A DNA stretch of 64,000 bases from positions 8,575 to 72,574 of the forward strand of contig CAWIHT010000017.1 of NCBI GenBank assembly GCA_963836085.1, written 5' to 3'. The stretch comes from JAHEEL01 sp963836085. Its GTDB lineage: Bacteria > Actinomycetota > Acidimicrobiia > Spongiisociales > UBA5794. How positions within the stretch are numbered: position 1 is the first letter of the stretch; every line of letters begins with the position of its first letter. Below are positions 1 through 8,705 of this stretch, one piece after another. Under the pieces are notes generated by a model. It was not told where the DNA came from and made no database searches. It was given only the letters and a program-made list of their open reading frames with translations. Both the position numbers and the translations under genes were made by a program.

Positions 1-1
1 G

Positions 2-970
2 ATCGTCGCAGTCCAGCCGTTCCCTCACCACGCCTATACGCCCCGCATGGAGACCCTGGCAACGCATGAGCGGGACATGTGGACGACGGATCAGCCGCGG
101 GTTGACCGCATCCGGGACATGTGGTCGGAGACTGCCACAATCGCAGACCGCGTCGGCGCCGATCTCGTCGTCACCGGCATCGGCGGCGATGAAATCTTGG
201 CGTATTACCTCTTGCTTGCCGATCGCTTGGGCACCGGATCACCGGTCAAGCGATGGAACGACCTCGCAGCGCATGCCGCCTGGAGGGGCATTCCGATACG
301 TTCGACCCTGGTGCCCTCACTGAAGTCGGTGTTGCCCGAGTCGATCAAGGCCCCCCTGCTGAGGCTCCGCAGACGCCCAGCCGTCACGCCGGGTTTGTTG
401 TCCGACGAGGCGTGGGAGCAGTACCGCGGCGCAACACCGACCGAGACGCCGACCGACTTCGGCTTCCCTTCGGACACCCAGAACCTAACCGTCGCGGCAT
501 CGCGGCATCCGCTGGTCGTGTGGAGCAACGAGATGCAGGAGGCGGAGTACGCCTCGCTCGGTCTCGACGTATCCCATCCCTATCTCGACCAGGGACTCGT
601 GGAGTTCGTAGCCTCGGTCGCTGTGAATGACCGCCCGTTCGACGGGCGCACGAAGGTGCTCATGCGAGACGGTTTCGGCGACCGCTTGCCGCCTTCGGTG
701 ACGAGTCGGAGAGACAAGACCTATGCGGACGACTACCTCGACATGCTCTTCGTTGGACAGCTGCCAGCGATCCGTGAGCAGTACCCCCAGGTGCCGTCCG
801 GTGCCGTCGCGTTCGTTGATGCCGAGCGCTACCAATCCGCTCTCGCGGTCGTCGACCAAACCGGAATCGACTCGGATCTCCGGGAGCAGATCTGGGACGC
901 CTGGACCCTCATGTCATGGCTCGATGGCCTTGTCCGCTACCACCGGATTCGAGAACGACCCGGCAGCTGA
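2..970 (+). CDS. Asparagine synthetase-like / lasso-cyclase-like protein, 5' truncated by the window edge
   Basis: C-terminal part of an asparagine synthase (AsnB) family protein, which adenylates a carboxylate and amidates it; in lasso-peptide loci this family closes the macrolactam ring. The frame is open to the first base, so the true start lies upstream; the ATG at 47 is internal. Visible family signatures: GIGGDEIL (pyrophosphate/ATP-loop region), HPYLDQGLVEFVASV (the PFLD-type motif) and GRTKVLMRDGFGDRLPPSV, the usual K-x-x-L-R-x-A region with LPP. The SGGxDS loop must lie outside the window. A peptide gene with a lasso-type leader starts 13 bp downstream, so a RiPP cyclase role is plausible. 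An ordinary asparagine synthetase-like enzyme of a sugar locus is the alternative. Confidence 0.8.
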   Translation: MVAVQPFPHHAYTPRMETLATHERDMWTTDQPRVDRIRDMWSETATIADRVGADLVVTGIGGDEILAYYLLLADRLGTGSPVKRWNDLAAHAAWRGIPIRSTLVPSLKSVLPESIKAPLLRLRRRPAVTPGLLSDEAWEQYRGATPTETPTDFGFPSDTQNLTVAASRHPLVVWSNEMQEAEYASLGLDVSHPYLDQGLVEFVASVAVNDRPFDGRTKVLMRDGFGDRLPPSVTSRRDKTYADDYLDMLFVGQLPAIREQYPQVPSGAVAFVDAERYQSALAVVDQTGIDSDLREQIWDAWTLMSWLDGLVRYHRIRERPGS

Positions 971-982
971 TACGATTCCCCC

Positions 983-1123
983 ATGGAGTCCCGCACGCCT
1001 CGCAAGCCCTATCAACGGCCCGCGCTGCGCGTCTACGGCCGCATGGACAACGTGACGAAGAAGAGCTTCGTCAAGGGCGGCAGCAAGAAGGACCCCCACA
1101 CACCGTTCAGGAACCGCGTCTAG
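983..1123 (+). CDS. Small peptide with lasso-RiPP leader motif
   Basis: A 46-residue ORF directly after the asparagine-synthetase-like gene. Residues 10-25 match the actinobacterial lasso leader consensus YxxPxLxxxGxxxxxT exactly (Y10, P13, L15, G19, T25). RRE (B1) proteins recognise this element in lasso systems. The remaining 21 residues (after VT) are strongly basic with a GGSKKD stretch. A canonical core needs Gly/Ala/Ser/Cys at position 1 and Asp/Glu at 7-9. Counting from the expected cleavage site (Thr at -2) the only acidic residue is at 11, so the product may not be a standard lasso. No clear Shine-Dalgarno precedes the ATG. No B1/B2 or transporter gene is seen downstream; they may lie upstream of the window. 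Confidence 0.6.
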   Translation: MESRTPRKPYQRPALRVYGRMDNVTKKSFVKGGSKKDPHTPFRNRV

Positions 1124-1153
1124 TCGAAGCCACCCCTCCGGTCGAACGTAGCT

Positions 1154-1194
1154 CACATGTCCCACCCGCACGCCAGGCAATCGCCGCCCATGTG
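1154..1194 (+). promoter_or_regulatory. Conserved 29-nt box inside CACATG/CATGTG arms, upstream of pglF-like gene
   Basis: Positions 1161-1189 match 30772-30800 upstream of the WecB-type gene at 24 of 29 bases without gaps (shared core CCGCACGC, AGG, CGCCGCCC). Here the box sits between CACATG (1154-1159) and its inverted copy CATGTG (1189-1194), 50 bp before the downstream gene. It could be an operator or a short structured RNA. I cannot match it to a riboswitch class I can verify. Confidence 0.35.
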
Positions 1195-1238
1195 ACACGC
1201 CGGTACCAGTTGCGTAGTATCGGGGCGACTGGCGCCAG

Positions 1239-3065
1239 ATGGGGAGACACGTGCAGCAACAGACTTGGTTCCGCACGCTCCGACGCTGGCGATTCCCGCT
1301 CTCTGCGATCTCCGATGCCGTCTTCTGGTACGTCGCGTTGTTCATGGCCGTGCTCGCGCGGCTCAACTTCGACATCAACCGCGTCAATTTCCCAGAGTTG
1401 CTGCAGGTTGCGACGATCGCGGCCGCTGTTCAGCTCGTCACTGGTCTCCTCACCGGCCTCTACCGCGGGCGACGGGCCCTCGCCTCCTTCTGGGAGGTTC
1501 GTCTGGTCGTGTTCTCGACGCTGATCGCCACGCTCACCGCCTTCGCCGTGGTGGTCCTCGTCGGCACGCCAAACCTCGTGCCACTCAGCACCGTGTTCGC
1601 CGCCGGCGCCTACCAACTGCTCGGGGCACTCGGCGTTCGCTACTTCGCACGCCTGATCGTCGAGATCCAGAGCCGCTCCACGCATGTCCGAGAACACCGC
1701 ATGCTGATCTTCGGCGCCGGCGAGGCGGGAACGCAGATCAGCGGAGCACTCCTCAAGGATCCGGACACCAACTTCGACCCGGTCGCGTTCCTCGACGACG
1801 ACCCAACCAAGCGCCGCCTGATTGTGAACGGTATCGGCGTCGCAGGCACCCGCACCGACATCCAGTCTGCCGCGCTGCGATACCAGGCCGACACGCTGCT
1901 CCTCGCGATGCCGGGGGCGACACAGGACGACATCACCACCATTGCGGACCTGGGGCACCGAGCGAATCTCAACGTCAAGATCCTGCCGTCGGCCCACACG
2001 TTGACGGGATCGGGCGTGAGCGTCACCGACATTCGCGACATCGAACTCTCCGATTTCCTCGACCGTGAAGAGGTGTCGATCGACGACGCCGAGGTCAGAC
2101 TCCTCCTCAACGGCAAGCGCGTGCTGGTCACCGGCGCAGGCGGCTCCATCGGCTCCGTCTTGTGTCGCACCATTCTGGGCTACGAGCCGGCGCGATTGAT
2201 CATGCTCGACCACGACGAGAATGCTCTGCATCGACTCCAACTGGGTATTGAGGGCCGGGCCCTGCTCGAGTCACCGGACCTCGTGCTCTGCGACATCCGT
2301 GATCAGGAAGCGATCCGAACCGTGTTCGAGGCAACACGGCCCGACATCGTGTTCCATGCCGCCGCCCACAAGCACGTGACGTTCCTCGAACGATTCCCGG
2401 CGGAGGGAGTCAAGACGAACGTCGGGGGAACCACCAACGTCCTGACCGCTGCCGCGGAGACCGGCGTCGAGCGCTTCATCAACATCAGCACCGACAAGGC
2501 CGCCGACCCGATCAACGTGCTGGGCACGACCAAGCGCACCGCCGAGCGGATCACGGCCCACTTCGACGCCACAGCGTCCGGGCGGTACCTGTCGGTCCGA
2601 TTCGGCAACGTACTCGGCTCGAACGGGTCTGTTGTCCCCACGTTCATGGAGCAGATCAAGAACGGTCACCCGATCACCGTCACGGATCCCGACGTCACCC
2701 GCTACTTCATGACCACGGAGGAGGCAGTCCTCCTCGTGCTCCAAGCGGCGACCCTCGGTGAAGGCGGTGACGTTCTCGTGCTCGACATGGGACAACCGGT
2801 GTCGATCGAGATGCTCGCTCGCCGACTCTCGCAGCAGGTGGCCCCGGGCCAAGCCACCGAGATCGTGTACACGGGCCTTCGCCCGGGCGAGAAGCTCCAC
2901 GAGGTGCTGGTTACCGAACGCGATGACCCGCTCGAACAGCCGCATCCTCGCCTCACCCGCTACCGGGTGCCACCCCTGAACCCGGAGAGCGACCCCAGCG
3001 ATGGTGACTCATCTGGCGAGGTGACCCATCTGCGCGACGCCTCCCGACCGGCGGCGTCGGCCTAG
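1239..3065 (+). CDS. pglF: UDP-N-acetylglucosamine 4,6-dehydratase, PglF/CapD/FlaA1-type membrane protein
   Basis: Intact 608-residue nucleoside-diphosphate-sugar dehydratase. The first ~120 residues form several membrane segments. A CoA-binding-like Rossmann fold follows (LIFGAGEAG from residue 155), then the catalytic extended SDR domain (VLVTGAGGSIG from 295, STDKA, and L428-x3-K432). Long family members convert UDP-GlcNAc to the 4-keto-6-deoxy sugar. The SDR Tyr position is Leu here; WbpM-type enzymes carry Met. An in-frame GTG at 1251 has GGGGAG just before it and may be the real start. The TAG stop shares a CTAG palindrome with the stop of the converging PglE-like gene, whose operon supplies the following steps. 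Confidence 0.88.
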   Translation: MGRHVQQQTWFRTLRRWRFPLSAISDAVFWYVALFMAVLARLNFDINRVNFPELLQVATIAAAVQLVTGLLTGLYRGRRALASFWEVRLVVFSTLIATLTAFAVVVLVGTPNLVPLSTVFAAGAYQLLGALGVRYFARLIVEIQSRSTHVREHRMLIFGAGEAGTQISGALLKDPDTNFDPVAFLDDDPTKRRLIVNGIGVAGTRTDIQSAALRYQADTLLLAMPGATQDDITTIADLGHRANLNVKILPSAHTLTGSGVSVTDIRDIELSDFLDREEVSIDDAEVRLLLNGKRVLVTGAGGSIGSVLCRTILGYEPARLIMLDHDENALHRLQLGIEGRALLESPDLVLCDIRDQEAIRTVFEATRPDIVFHAAAHKHVTFLERFPAEGVKTNVGGTTNVLTAAAETGVERFINISTDKAADPINVLGTTKRTAERITAHFDATASGRYLSVRFGNVLGSNGSVVPTFMEQIKNGHPITVTDPDVTRYFMTTEEAVLLVLQAATLGEGGDVLVLDMGQPVSIEMLARRLSQQVAPGQATEIVYTGLRPGEKLHEVLVTERDDPLEQPHPRLTRYRVPPLNPESDPSDGDSSGEVTHLRDASRPAASA

Positions 3066-4202
3066 ATCCCGAGCGCGTGCAAGACGATCCCGGCGATCCT
3101 GCCGATCTCATCGTCGCTCAACCCGGTCCCACTCGGGAGGCACAGGCCGGTCTCGAAGAGCCGCTCTGACACGGAGCCCCCGAACGTGCGAGACCCGGCG
3201 AACACGGGTTGCCGGTGCATCGGTTTCCAGACCGGACGTGCCTCGATGTTCTCGTCTTCAAGCGAGCGGATCACTTCGTCCCGTGCTCGCGCCGAAGCGA
3301 CCGGGGTCGATCGTGAGCGTGGTCAGCCACCGGTTTGACCGCCCGTAGGGCGCCTCCGGCATGAAGTCGATCCCGTCGACAGATTCCAGGAGGTCGACGT
3401 AGGTGTCGAAGATGCGCCGTCTCGCCTCAACGCGTTCGTCGAGCGTCGCAAGCTGGGCGCGACCAACCGCCGCCAGCAGGTTCGACATCCGGTAGTTGTA
3501 GCCGATCTCGGCGTGCTCGTAGTGGACGGCTTCTTCCCGGGCCTGTGTGGCGAGGAAGAACGCCCGATCCAACAGATCACCGTCGTCAGACACCATCGCT
3601 CCCCCGGCAGAGGTCGTGATGATCTTGTTGCCGTTGAACGAGAGAATCCCGACCCGTCCGTAGCTGCCGGCCTGCCGACCGCCGCAGGTAGCCCCGAGCG
3701 CCTCGGCCGCATCCTCGATGAGCGGCGCGCCGAATCGGTCGCAGATCTCCTCGATCCGCGCGTAGTCGGCGCACTGGCCGAACAGATCGACGGCGATCAC
3801 CGCTCCGACCTTGCGGCCTTCGTCCTTGGCCGCCGCGAGTGCCTGCTCCAGGAGGTCGGGGTCCATGTTCCACGTGTCGGCGGACGAATCCACGAACCAC
3901 GGCTCGGCGCCCACATACCGGACGGGGCTGACGCTTCCGATGAACGTGAACGAACTGCCGATGACGACGTCGCCGGGGCCGCACCCCGAGCACATCGAGC
4001 GCCAGGTGGATGGCTGCCGTCCCGGTCGCCGTCGCAAGCGCCCGGGAGACGCCGACCTGGTCGGGCGAGTTCGCCCTCGAACGCCTCGACCTGCGGGCCC
4101 AAGCGGGGCAATCCAGTTGCTGGCGATCGCTTCGTCGACCATGGCGCTCTCGGTCCCGCTGAGGTGCGGTGGCGAGAGGTAGATCCGCTCAGGCATGCTC
4201 AC
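3062..4202 (-). CDS. pglE: DegT/DnrJ/EryC1-type aminotransferase, PglE-like (frameshifted)
   Basis: PLP-dependent sugar aminotransferase expected to aminate the 4-keto sugar made by the PglF-like enzyme. The reading starts at GTG 4202 (S-M-P-E-R-I-Y-L-S-P-P), passes through LGPQVEAFEGELA in another frame and VVIGSSFTFIGS, and reaches the PLP-lysine region SFNGNKIITTSAGG, typical of the family. It ends with the GRIAGIVLHALGI tail. Total length about 380 residues, normal for PglE. It changes frame near 4100, 3990 and 3300, but the protein content is continuous. The start overlaps the upstream acetyltransferase by 14 bp, suggesting translational coupling. Confidence 0.82.
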
Positions 4203-4868
4203 CGACCGGGCGTGCCGGCACTCCGACCACAGTTGTATCCCGGTTCGACGGTTCCTGTGACCACCGCGCCCGCTCCGACGGTCGAATCGTCTGCCAATGC
4301 TCGACGTACTGCAGGCATGCTGGCTCCCGTGCCCACGAGCGCACCGATCGCCGATCGAAACGCCACCTGAGACGCGGTCCCGAGGGCGATGTCAGCACGA
4401 AGTCCCGACTCCCGACCTTCGATTCATGCCCGAGCGTGCAGCTGAGGTTGACCATCGTGAAGTCTCGGAGGTCGATGCCGACGGTGCCAGATCGCTCCGG
4501 CGAACACAACAGTGTTCCCATCCCGATCGACCAACTCGAGAAGTCACCCTCGACCGACGGATGGATGAGCGAGGGCCACTCGATGCCGGGGGTGGAGTCA
4601 GCGATCGCACGCCCGATCTCCGCCCGCGCTGATGGGTTCCCAATGCCAAGAGCGAGCGCATCCGGGGCGAAGGCGCCGGACTTCAACTCGTCCACATCAG
4701 CGACCGTCTGATCAATGTCATCGTGCAGACCCGGGTGTGATCGGTCGCTCACAACATATCCAACGAACGCGTAGGGTCCGCCCGCACGATTGATGTCCTC
4801 GATCAACCATCGCACCTCGCGGGCGAAGCCGCCAGCCCCGACGATCGCAATGGTTGTTCGTTACGCAT
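4189..4868 (-). CDS. pglD: Sugar O/N-acetyltransferase, PglD/NeuD-like (frameshifted)
   Basis: Left-handed beta-helix acetyltransferase of the PglD/NeuD type, about 226 residues. The N-terminus gives AIVGAGGFAREVRWLIEDI, a small Rossmann-like UDP-binding part. Then come IHPSVEG, MVNLSCTLGHESKVG (hexapeptide repeats with the family His) and the usual ending TTVVGVPARPVG. The ATG at 4868 overlaps the stop of the PglC-like gene as TAATG. Frame changes occur near 4850 and within 4390-4300. Expected role: N-acetylation of the 4-amino sugar to give UDP-diNAcBac or a related acyl sugar. Assignment rests on order and neighbours as well as sequence. Confidence 0.78.
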
Positions 4869-5486
4869 TATGGCCCCCTCGAAGCGCGCCATCGTGGCCA
4901 TACCCGGCGCTGCGACACCGGATCCCTTCGACACACGCACCACGGTCTTGACAATGATTTTGGCGTCGAGCCATAGGCTCCAGTGGTCGACGTACCAGAC
5001 GTCGAGAGCGAGTCGTTCCTCCCACGTCTGGTCGTTGCGTCCGCTGATCTGCGCGAGACCGGTCAGTCCGGGTCGCATCTCATGGCGCCGCATCTGCTCG
5101 CTCGTCTGTACAGGCCCAGGTATTCGACAAGCAGCGGCCGTGGCCCAACCAGGCTCATGTCGCCCTTGATGACGTTCCACAGTTCAGGGAGTTCGTCGAT
5201 GCTCCACCGGCGCAGCTGCGAGCCAAGCGGTGTCAACCGTTCAGCGTCGGGGAGGATCGGTGCCGTCAGCCCCGACTTGGTCGGTCATCGTGCGGAGCTT
5301 GTAGAGCGTGAACAGGTCGCCTTCGAGTCCGGGACGAGGCTGACGGAAGATGACCGGAGGTCCGATCCTTGTGCGAATCGCTAACGCGGCACCAGCGAGC
5401 ACCGGCAGGAGCAGAACTCCTGCGGTGGCGGCCCCCACCAGGTCAACGACCCTCTTGACCCCCAGGTTTGCTCGTTGTCCCGCCAT
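4868..5486 (-). CDS. pglC: Undecaprenyl-phosphate sugar phosphotransferase, PglC-like (frameshifted)
   Basis: Monotopic phosphoglycosyl transferase of about 206 residues, the short PglC form without WcaJ-type membrane domains. After KRVVDLVGAATAGVLLLPV (the single re-entrant hydrophobic segment) come PPVIFRQPRPGLEG and TLYKLRTM, then in other frames IDELPELWNVIKGDMSLVGPRP and RPGLTGLAQISGRND, all family hallmarks. Its ATG overlaps the TGA of the preceding GT4 gene; its TAA overlaps the next ATG. It should start glycan synthesis by moving the phospho-sugar from UDP to undecaprenyl phosphate. Shifts fall near 5255, 5115 and close to the 3' end in a G run. Confidence 0.82.
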
Positions 5487-6678
5487 CACCGGTTCACGGC
5501 CCTGTCGAGAACGGCACCAAGCTGGCCTGACACAACCTCGCGCGACCGGTGCTCCACGATGAAGGCCCGTCCGGCTCGCCCCCACGCCGCCCGCTGATCG
5601 CTCGACGCCGCGACGAATCTTGCGAACTGCCACGTCGATCTCGTCGGGTTCCACGGCGATACCTGCTTCGGCGCTGGTCACGATTGCTTCCACCTCACCG
5701 GGGCAGTTTGTCACAACCGGCAGGCCTGCGGCCATGTAGTCGAAGAGCTTGTTGGGGCTTACCCCGTACCGGAAGAGTGGCACGTCGGCCAGCACGTGGA
5801 GGCCAGCGTCCGCTGCCGCAAGCAAGCCGGGCATCTCCGACTTCGGGATTGGATCGAGGAATCGGACATTCGTGAGTCCGCTCTGGGCCGCCTCCGCTAC
5901 CAGGGCCTCCTTGTCGACACCATCTCCGACGAGCACGAACTCGACATCCGGCGCGTCGTTCTGCAATTGCTCGGCGGCGTCGAGCACGAGTCCGAGTCCG
6001 TTCGCCGGTCCGTGTGCCCCCGCGTACACGACGGCGAACCCCGTCATGCCGTATCGCTGCCGCAGCGTGTCTCGATCGTCGTCGACGGCGAACATCGCCG
6101 GATCGGAGCCGTTCGGCACGAAGGTGATGGTGCCGGCGCCCGGACTGTCGGCACGTATTGCATCGGCGGAGCCTTGGGCGAGGACGACGATCTCGTCTGC
6201 CTGTCGGTAGAGGAACAGTTCGAGTCTCCGGAGGAGCCGGTAGATGGCTGACGTGGCTCCTCATCCGTCCCATGTCGACGAGGATGCGCGGCCACAGATC
6301 GCGGATCTCGAGGACGAACGCAGCGCGGCGTATCCGTGCGACGACCCACCCGGCCAGGCCGGTCAGCAGGTGCGGGGAGGAGGCGTAGACGACGTCGACG
6401 CGTCGCTGGGTGATCCCCACGAACACAGCCGCCACGGCGTACGACAGCCAGTTCATGATTCGGCTGACGCCGTTGCCCCGATAGGGCGTGGTGCGAACCG
6501 ACCGGAACGTGCCCTTGGAGCGGTGGGCGCGTTCTCCGGTCAGCAGGCTGCGGTCGGCCCCGACCAGGGTGTAGCTCCACTCGTCCGGCAATCGGTCAAA
6601 GAGTTCGGCATGCCGAGTCCCGCCTGCATGCCCGGCGGGGACGGCGAAGTGGTTGAGCACGAGAACCCTCTTGGTCAC
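5486..6678 (-). CDS. Glycosyltransferase family 4, WcaI/WbuB-like (frameshifted)
   Basis: GT4 (GT-B fold) enzyme of about 397 residues. The GTG start at 6678 gives VTKRVLVLNHFAVP, then AGGTRHAELFDRL and LEIRDLWPRI in the N-terminal acceptor domain. The second domain has NGSDPAMF, FAVVYAGAHGPANGL, FVLVGDG, RFLDPIPKSEMP and GVSPNKLFDYMAAGLPVV, the usual donor-binding region. Reading needs shifts near 6250, 6150 and 5640. The end restored in the last frame gives a stop as TGATG with the next gene. The GTG start overlaps the TGA of the heparinase-like gene (GTGA). Likely adds a sugar to the lipid-linked intermediate; donor unknown. Confidence 0.82.
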
Positions 6679-8705
6679 GTCACACGCTCCGCAGGTAGGT
6701 CCGGCCGTCGACCTGGACGCGCAGTCGCACGGCGTCGTCCTCGAACACCACCGAGGTGGTGAGATCGCCGGGCTCGCCGCCCGGCGGCCCGCAATCGACC
6801 GTCTGCGACCGATTGAATTCGCCACAGGACCGGCTCCGCTGCGTCGCACCGCACTTCGATCAGCGTCGACGGCTCGGCCGAGCCGTACGTCGTGCTCCAC
6901 CAACCCGCATAAGGATCACGGGATCCGCGCCATGTTGTGGTCTTCCCCTCCGGCAACTCGAGCTGGAACGCTTTCCCTTGGGCGTCGACCGTCGACGTTG
7001 CCGCATCCCACTCGACGCGAGGACCAAGGGGCACGTTGAGCGTGGTCGGCCCAGGTCGACCCTCGATGTGGTCGGCAACGGCTACCCCGTCGGGCATTCA
7101 CAATGACCACGCGGGCGACCCGCCGGGGCGTCGCGAGTCGGGTGTAGGCGTCGTGCACCGTCCACATCACGATGGTGTCGTCGAACCGGATCGGATCGCC
7201 GAGCACACCCTCTGCCTCGTAGGTCCAGCGGAATGCCCGGTGCGGTACGAGTTGATCCTGTCCTTCGACCCGGATCACGTTGTGGAACTGCGAGCTTCGG
7301 AAGGCGTTGCGCTCTTCGATCGGTCCGTTGTAGGTGCCGGTGCCGGGATCGCCGATGAGCCAGGTGTCTCGGTGGGCGATCGCCACCGACGACAGATCGG
7401 CGTGCCCGTGGGACGGACCGGATCCACCCTTCAGCCATACGGTGTACTGCCCCGGCCGCGGCCCGAGCAATGCCTGCGCCAAGATCGAAGCCAGAAGCCT
7501 CCACCTCGTCGGGAGCTGCGGGGGTTCCCTCGGAGGCAAACCATGCGACTTCGTCGTGGTCGCTCCGCCACTCGCTGCGGCGCTCCGTCACCGGCGAGTG
7601 CGAGTCCAAGCAGGACGGAGCCACGCAGGTCGGCCGGGTCGTCTGACACGGCGATCACCCGGCCCTCGTCCCAATCCCCGTACTGCGGAACGGGGCCGTC
7701 CAGGACCCCGAGTCGAGCAAGGAACTGGGCTGCCGCTGCCATTGCGCTTCGTGGACCTCGCTCGGAGCATCGCCGAGCACCACCCGCATCGTCAGCATCT
7801 CGAGGACGAACCGGTGGTAGGACACCGAGTCTTCGATCATCGAACCGTCAGGGCGCATGTGCCGGAGCAGTTGACGGTTGAAGAATCCGGTCTCCGATGC
7901 GGCGCCACCGGTCTCCGCTCGCGCCTCCGAACGCCATTCCGAGCGCAATCAGGCCGAGCCCATCCCCGAGGAGGTGGTTGTTGCGCATCGTGCTGACCGT
8001 GTAGGGAAGGTCGGCCACGAGGTGCCGTCCTGCGTGGCGGAGGTGGCTCCACATGTCGAGACGCAGCGTCGGTGACAGTTGGTCACCGGCGAGGGCGAGG
8101 ATCTGAAGCCACGCAAGCGACCGAAGCGCGATCTCCAGATTCGAGTACCAGTGGATGCCGACTTCGGGCGGGTTGGCCTCGATCCACGACGCGAGATGAC
8201 GCTCGAGCGTGTCGAGGTACCGGGGCTCGGACGAGGCGAGGTGGGCTGCCCTGGCCAGGACCACGAGGTGCCGGTGGCGCCCGAGTTCCCATGCCCACTT
8301 GACGTCTCCGATTCGCTGCTCCGATCGGAGGTCGATCTTCCACCATTCGATGGCGGGCCACGACCCGTCGCCATCGATGACGCCATGCCAGTCCGGCGGG
8401 TCGCCAAGCTGGAGGTCGCGTCCGAACAACTCGATCTGACCGTCGACGATGCGGTCGGCGGCAGCGATCGTCCGCTCCCGGACCGCGTCGGGCACGTCCA
8501 GGACGGTGAACGGGCTGCGCCCCTCGACTGCCTCAGTCGTAGTCGGAACCATGCGGCCGAACACCAGCGTGTGGCCCCCGAAGCGTTTCGAGGCTTCATA
8601 GCCGGCCCGCAGAGGGGCACCCCACCCCAATGCCCGGACATCGCCGACGGCTCGCCGGATTCGGCCCGGGGAGGCTCCGCCTGGAGATCGGTCGCCGGGG
8701 CTCAC
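6675..8705 (-). CDS. Heparinase II/III-family protein (frameshifted)
   Basis: About 676 residues, matching the heparinase II/III family: an alpha/alpha-toroid N-terminal part (HWYSNLEIALRSLAWL, MRNNHLLGDGLGL, RPDGSMIEDSVSYHRFVLEM) and a beta-sandwich C-terminal part (GPSHGHADLSSVAIAHRD, GDPGTGTYNG, SSQFHNVIRVEGQDQ). The HGHAD and NVIRVEG segments are typical of the lyase domain. These genes recur in polysaccharide loci beside a bi-domain oxidoreductase and a GT4, as here, where uronate-containing chain processing is suspected but not established. The GTG start overlaps the upstream TGA (GTGA), and the stop overlaps the next GTG. Around five frame changes between 7930 and 7090. Confidence 0.82.

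Noticed and set aside
1154..1194. Riboswitch (c-di-GMP-like) for the conserved box
   Set aside because: The short CGCACGC-AGG-CAA stretch slightly recalls such aptamers, but the second helix and GACGCAAAGC-type segment are missing and the element is too short.
1107..2240. Minus-strand ORF of 377 residues opposite the PglF-like gene
   Set aside because: Antisense shadow with charged low-complexity composition; the plus strand holds a complete, motif-rich enzyme.
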